Shown here: positions 61,351-64,000 of the stretch, in pieces
Numbering within the stretch: the first letter of the stretch is position 1
Layout: every line of letters starts with the position of its first letter
Source: an uncultured Pelagibacteraceae bacterium
GTDB taxonomy: Bacteria > Pseudomonadota > Alphaproteobacteria > Pelagibacterales > Pelagibacteraceae
Reading direction: 5' to 3'
Assembly: GCA_902587435.1 (NCBI GenBank)
Contig: CACILF010000005.1
Location: forward strand, 1-64,000
Length of the DNA stretch: 64,000 nucleotides
The notes under the pieces: generated by a model
Databases searched by the model: none
What the model saw: only the letters and a program-made list of their open reading frames with translations
What the model was told of the DNA's origin: nothing
Program-made: the position numbers and the translations under genes

Positions 61351-62475
61351 CTAAGAGTAATTTAGGAAGTCAACGTAAAATGTAAAAAACATTAAAGTCA
61401 TTAAAATTGTAAATCCGATTCGAAATAAAAATTCCTGGGTTTTTCTTTTAACTGGGCGCCCTAAAATTTTTTCAAAGCAAAAAAACATTATATGTCCTCC
61501 ATCTAACACTGGAATTGGAAGTAGATTAACTAAACCGAGAGAAATTGAGATGTGTGCCATTAATAAAATAAATGGTAAAATGCCTAATTTAACTACCTCT
61601 CCAGATATTTGGGCAATTCCTACAGGTCCACTTAACTGACTAATATCAGCACTAAAAGTTAGTAATTTACCTATGTGAATAAGAATATACTTGCACATAA
61701 AAATAGTATCACTAACTGCGTAAAAAATTGCTTTAGCGGGTCCTAATTTCTGAATATTTAATTGATTATTTAAAGGGGAAATATTAATTCCTATAATTCT
61801 TCTTTTCGCATTGTTTCTTTTTGAACCAATAAAGCCTTCATCTTTGATATATTTAGGTGTAACTAAAAAAGATTTTTGAACACCACCTCTATCAACAATT
61901 ATGCTAATTGTATCAGCAGTTGAAATATTAATTATTTGAGAAACATCTCTAATACTTACTATTTTATTTCCTTGAATATTAATTATTTGATCATTAACCA
62001 TCAAACCAGCTCTTTCCGCTGGACTATCCTCATTTATTTTAGAAATTACCGCGGGGGTAAAATCTTTTCCAATAAACATAGAAATCATTGAATAAATTAA
62101 AATTGCAGTTAAAAAATTAGCTAAAGGTCCACCAAAAGCGAACAGAATTTTTTGATAAATTTTCTTTGTTTGTAATAAGTATTTGCGATCTTCTGGTTTA
62201 TACTTTTTTTCAATTTCTTCCTTAGTTAGCAAATAATCTCTGCTTCCAAAAATATCAACAAATCCTCCTAAAGGGAAATAGCCTATAGACCATCGTGTTC
62301 CATGTTTATCTGTCCATCCAAATAATTCTTTGTCTAAACCTAAAAAAGGTAAACCAAATACTAAAAATCTTGTGACTTTTACTCCATATCTTCTAGCAAA
62401 ATAATAATGACCATACTCATGAATAAATACAATCATGGATATTAGAGCGATAAATGATATAATAGATAAAAACAT
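61351..62475 (-). CDS. rseP: RIP metalloprotease RseP (site-2 protease, M50)
   Basis: VFIHEYGHYYFARRYGVKV, PDZ domain, LLPIPVLDGGHIMFF. Confidence 0.93.
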   Translation of the reverse strand: MFLSIISFIALISMIVFIHEYGHYYFARRYGVKVTRFLVFGLPFLGLDKELFGWTDKHGTRWSIGYFPLGGFVDIFGSRDYLLTKEEIEKKYKPEDRKYLLQTKKIYQKILFAFGGPLANFLTAILIYSMISMFIGKDFTPAVISKINEDSPAERAGLMVNDQIINIQGNKIVSIRDVSQIINISTADTISIIVDRGGVQKSFLVTPKYIKDEGFIGSKRNNAKRRIIGINISPLNNQLNIQKLGPAKAIFYAVSDTIFMCKYILIHIGKLLTFSADISQLSGPVGIAQISGEVVKLGILPFILLMAHISISLGLVNLLPIPVLDGGHIMFFCFEKILGRPVKRKTQEFLFRIGFTILMTLMFFTFYVDFLNYS

Positions 62476-62564
62476 AATTTAATTATATTATATATTATAA
62501 AACTATAGAGATTGAAAAGTTTAATTAAATATGGTATAATATAGCAGGTAATTTGGAGTACGAT

Positions 62565-62635
62565 ATATGCAGATTATACATATACTTAAAAATTACCTCT
62601 TATTGCTTAACTAAGTATATATATAATCTGCATAT
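62565..62635. repeat. Long inverted repeat (24-nt arms, 23 of 24 complementary, 23-nt loop)
   Basis: ATATGCAGATTATACATATACTTA at 62565-62588 and TAAGTATATATATAATCTGCATAT at 62612-62635. Confidence 0.9.
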
Positions 62636-62714
62636 TAAATTGTTTCGCCTCCCTACCAACATAAGTTGGGTTCGGTATCAATGCAATTACTCTCATAAAT
62701 TTACCTTAAAATAA

Positions 62715-62768
62715 ACGTTAAGAACCTAAATACAATTTTTTAACGTATTCGGTTCAGAAAGAGGTAAA
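62715..62768 (+). promoter_or_regulatory. Candidate structured 5' leader with two mutually exclusive hairpins
   Basis: ACGTTAAGAA (62715-62724):TTTTTAACGT (62737-62746) versus GAACCTAAATAC (62722-62733):GTATTCGGTTC (62745-62755), just before GAGG RBS and ATG 62769. Confidence 0.5.
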
Positions 62769-63038
62769 ATGACTAAAAAGTTAAAAGAAATAGAACATGA
62801 AGTAACACATGATAATTTAATTCAATTATTATCATTACAAACACCAGCCGAAAGACAAAAACTATTACAAGACATAGATGGAATTCTTTGTAATATTCTT
62901 GACCTAGAAATGTCGGACCTTCCCTGGCTTAATCCTAATAAACATAAAACTGGCTGGGAAAAAATTATGAGAAATCTTAGACTTGTAATTGGCAAGCTTG
63001 AGTACGAAAGCCATAAAAAAAATAGAGTGCTTCACTAA
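62769..63038 (+). CDS. Hypothetical protein (89 aa)
   Basis: GAGG RBS at 62761; MTKKLKEIEHEVTHDNLIQLLSLQTPAERQKLLQDIDG...; no recognised domain. Confidence 0.7.
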   Translation: MTKKLKEIEHEVTHDNLIQLLSLQTPAERQKLLQDIDGILCNILDLEMSDLPWLNPNKHKTGWEKIMRNLRLVIGKLEYESHKKNRVLH

Positions 63039-63199
63039 TGGATCAGATTACAGAAATTAGAATTGAAGAAATTTTTGATGAAGAAAATGATCAACACTAC
63101 TATTGGATTTACTATTATAAAAATGAAGAAATAAAAATAATAGGAAAATCCTCAGTTAAACCAAAATGTTACAAACAAATAGCGAGGTACTTAAAATGA
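63038..63199 (+). CDS. Hypothetical acidic small protein (53 aa)
   Basis: TAATG coupling; MDQITEIRIEEIFDEENDQHYYWIYYYKNEEIKIIGKSSVKPKCYKQIARYLK; not in ORF track. Confidence 0.6.
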   Translation: MDQITEIRIEEIFDEENDQHYYWIYYYKNEEIKIIGKSSVKPKCYKQIARYLK

Positions 63200-63483
63200 G
63201 AAACTATATTAAAAATAAAATGAAAGATCGACTAACTTACTGCCATGAGTGGAAGAATTCAGTAGATATTTATTTGGCTGGTAAAGAAGTTACAAAAAAA
63301 GCTAATGAAGAATATTATAAATCAAAACCTTTACTTAAGTTAATTTTAGATATCTACTTTATACCTTATAATATGCTTAGATTTATTAGATATTTAAGAA
63401 TGGCTCATGAATATAAAAAAAACCAAGTTGAAATAAAGATTCTTATGAGAGAACTTGACGAAAAAAGAAAGTTTAAAAACTAA
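63196..63483 (+). CDS. Hypothetical basic protein (95 aa)
   Basis: ATGA overlap with preceding ORF; MRNYIKNKMKDRLTYCHEWKNSVDIYLAGKEVTKK...; start reset to 63196. Confidence 0.65.
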   Translation: MRNYIKNKMKDRLTYCHEWKNSVDIYLAGKEVTKKANEEYYKSKPLLKLILDIYFIPYNMLRFIRYLRMAHEYKKNQVEIKILMRELDEKRKFKN

Positions 63484-63485
63484 AA

Positions 63486-64000
63486 ATGGGCAGTAAAAGT
63501 TATAAGCTTACCAAGTCTAAAATTGCTAGCGGATTACAATGTAAAAAAAAACTTTGGTTTGATATTCACGAACCATTAAAAAAAACTAAAAAAGCTTTAT
63601 TTGAAAGAGGAGAACGTTTCAACGAAGTAATTAGAAAACATTATACCAATCTTCATGGTAATGAATTGAATTTAGAAGGTGTTTGGGATGATTTAGTAAA
63701 TAAAACAAAAAATGCAATAAATTCAAAAAATATTAATGTAATTTATGAAGCTACTTTTGAACATTTAGATACTCGTGTAAGAACAGATGTTTTGATACGT
63801 AAAAAAAACGGATGGGAACTCTTAGAAGCTAAATCATCTACAAGATTAAAAGATGAACATATACCTGATATATCTATTCAGTCTTTTATAGTTAGGGAAT
63901 GTCTAAAACAAATTGGTCACAATTTAATTAGTTGTAAATTAATTCATATTAACAAAGATTTTACTTTAGAAAATACTGAGGATTATACAGATTTGATAAA
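63486..64000 (+). CDS. DUF2779-like / Cas4-like PD-(D/E)XK nuclease family protein, N-terminal fragment
   Basis: MGSKSYKLTKSKIASGLQCKKKLWFDIHEP...ALFERGERFNEVIRKHY...RTDVLIRKKNGWELLEAKSST; runs off the right edge. Confidence 0.7.
   Translation, partial: MGSKSYKLTKSKIASGLQCKKKLWFDIHEPLKKTKKALFERGERFNEVIRKHYTNLHGNELNLEGVWDDLVNKTKNAINSKNINVIYEATFEHLDTRVRTDVLIRKKNGWELLEAKSSTRLKDEHIPDISIQSFIVRECLKQIGHNLISCKLIHINKDFTLENTEDYTDLI

Noticed and set aside
62643-62700. Possible 5S rRNA/tRNA-like or tmRNA identity of the GTTGGGTTCGGTATC segment
   Set aside because: No canonical T-arm, acceptor stem, tag ORF or 5S core could be assembled.
1-64000. CRISPR arrays, transposases, integrases, prophage structural genes, rRNA operons
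   Set aside because: No regularly spaced repeats, transposase/integrase motifs, capsid/terminase motifs or rRNA sequence seen; only simple AT-rich homopolymer runs.

Overview
AT-rich, very gene-dense bacterial chromosome segment. Gene content, tiny spacers and overlapping stop codons point to a streamlined SAR11/Pelagibacterales-type alphaproteobacterium (inference; no rRNA in the window). From left to right: (1) dnaE 5' fragment, lolD, lolC/E, proS, ribonuclease J, coaX, birA; (2) a complete 14-gene complex I operon, nuoA-N, on the minus strand; (3) tRNA-Asp(GTC), tRNA-Val(TAC), lon, clpX, clpP, tig and tRNA-Leu(TAG); (4) a metabolic/transport region with a DctPQM TRAP transporter, NCS1 permease, SDRs, GMC oxidoreductase, TerC, M23 and M24 proteins, and a thiolase; (5) an organosulfonate/sulfite cluster: DAO-type FAD oxidoreductase, xsc, suyAB, TauE/SafE exporter, two small uncharacterised proteins, and aprA-aprB-aprM; (6) pabCAB, MFS, metC, mnmA, a CysQ/IMPase-like protein, recX, rhodanese, hup and rseP; (7) at the right edge an accessory-looking patch: a roughly 240-nt intergenic region with several mutually exclusive helices (pseudoknot/switch-like), then tightly packed orphan ORFs and a DUF2779-like PD-(D/E)XK nuclease. 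The best candidates for undescribed biology are the structured element at 62.55-62.77 kb, two unknown small proteins in the apr operon, an unannotated 27-aa extremely basic ORF at 54970, and the complete sulfonate-to-APS gene set.
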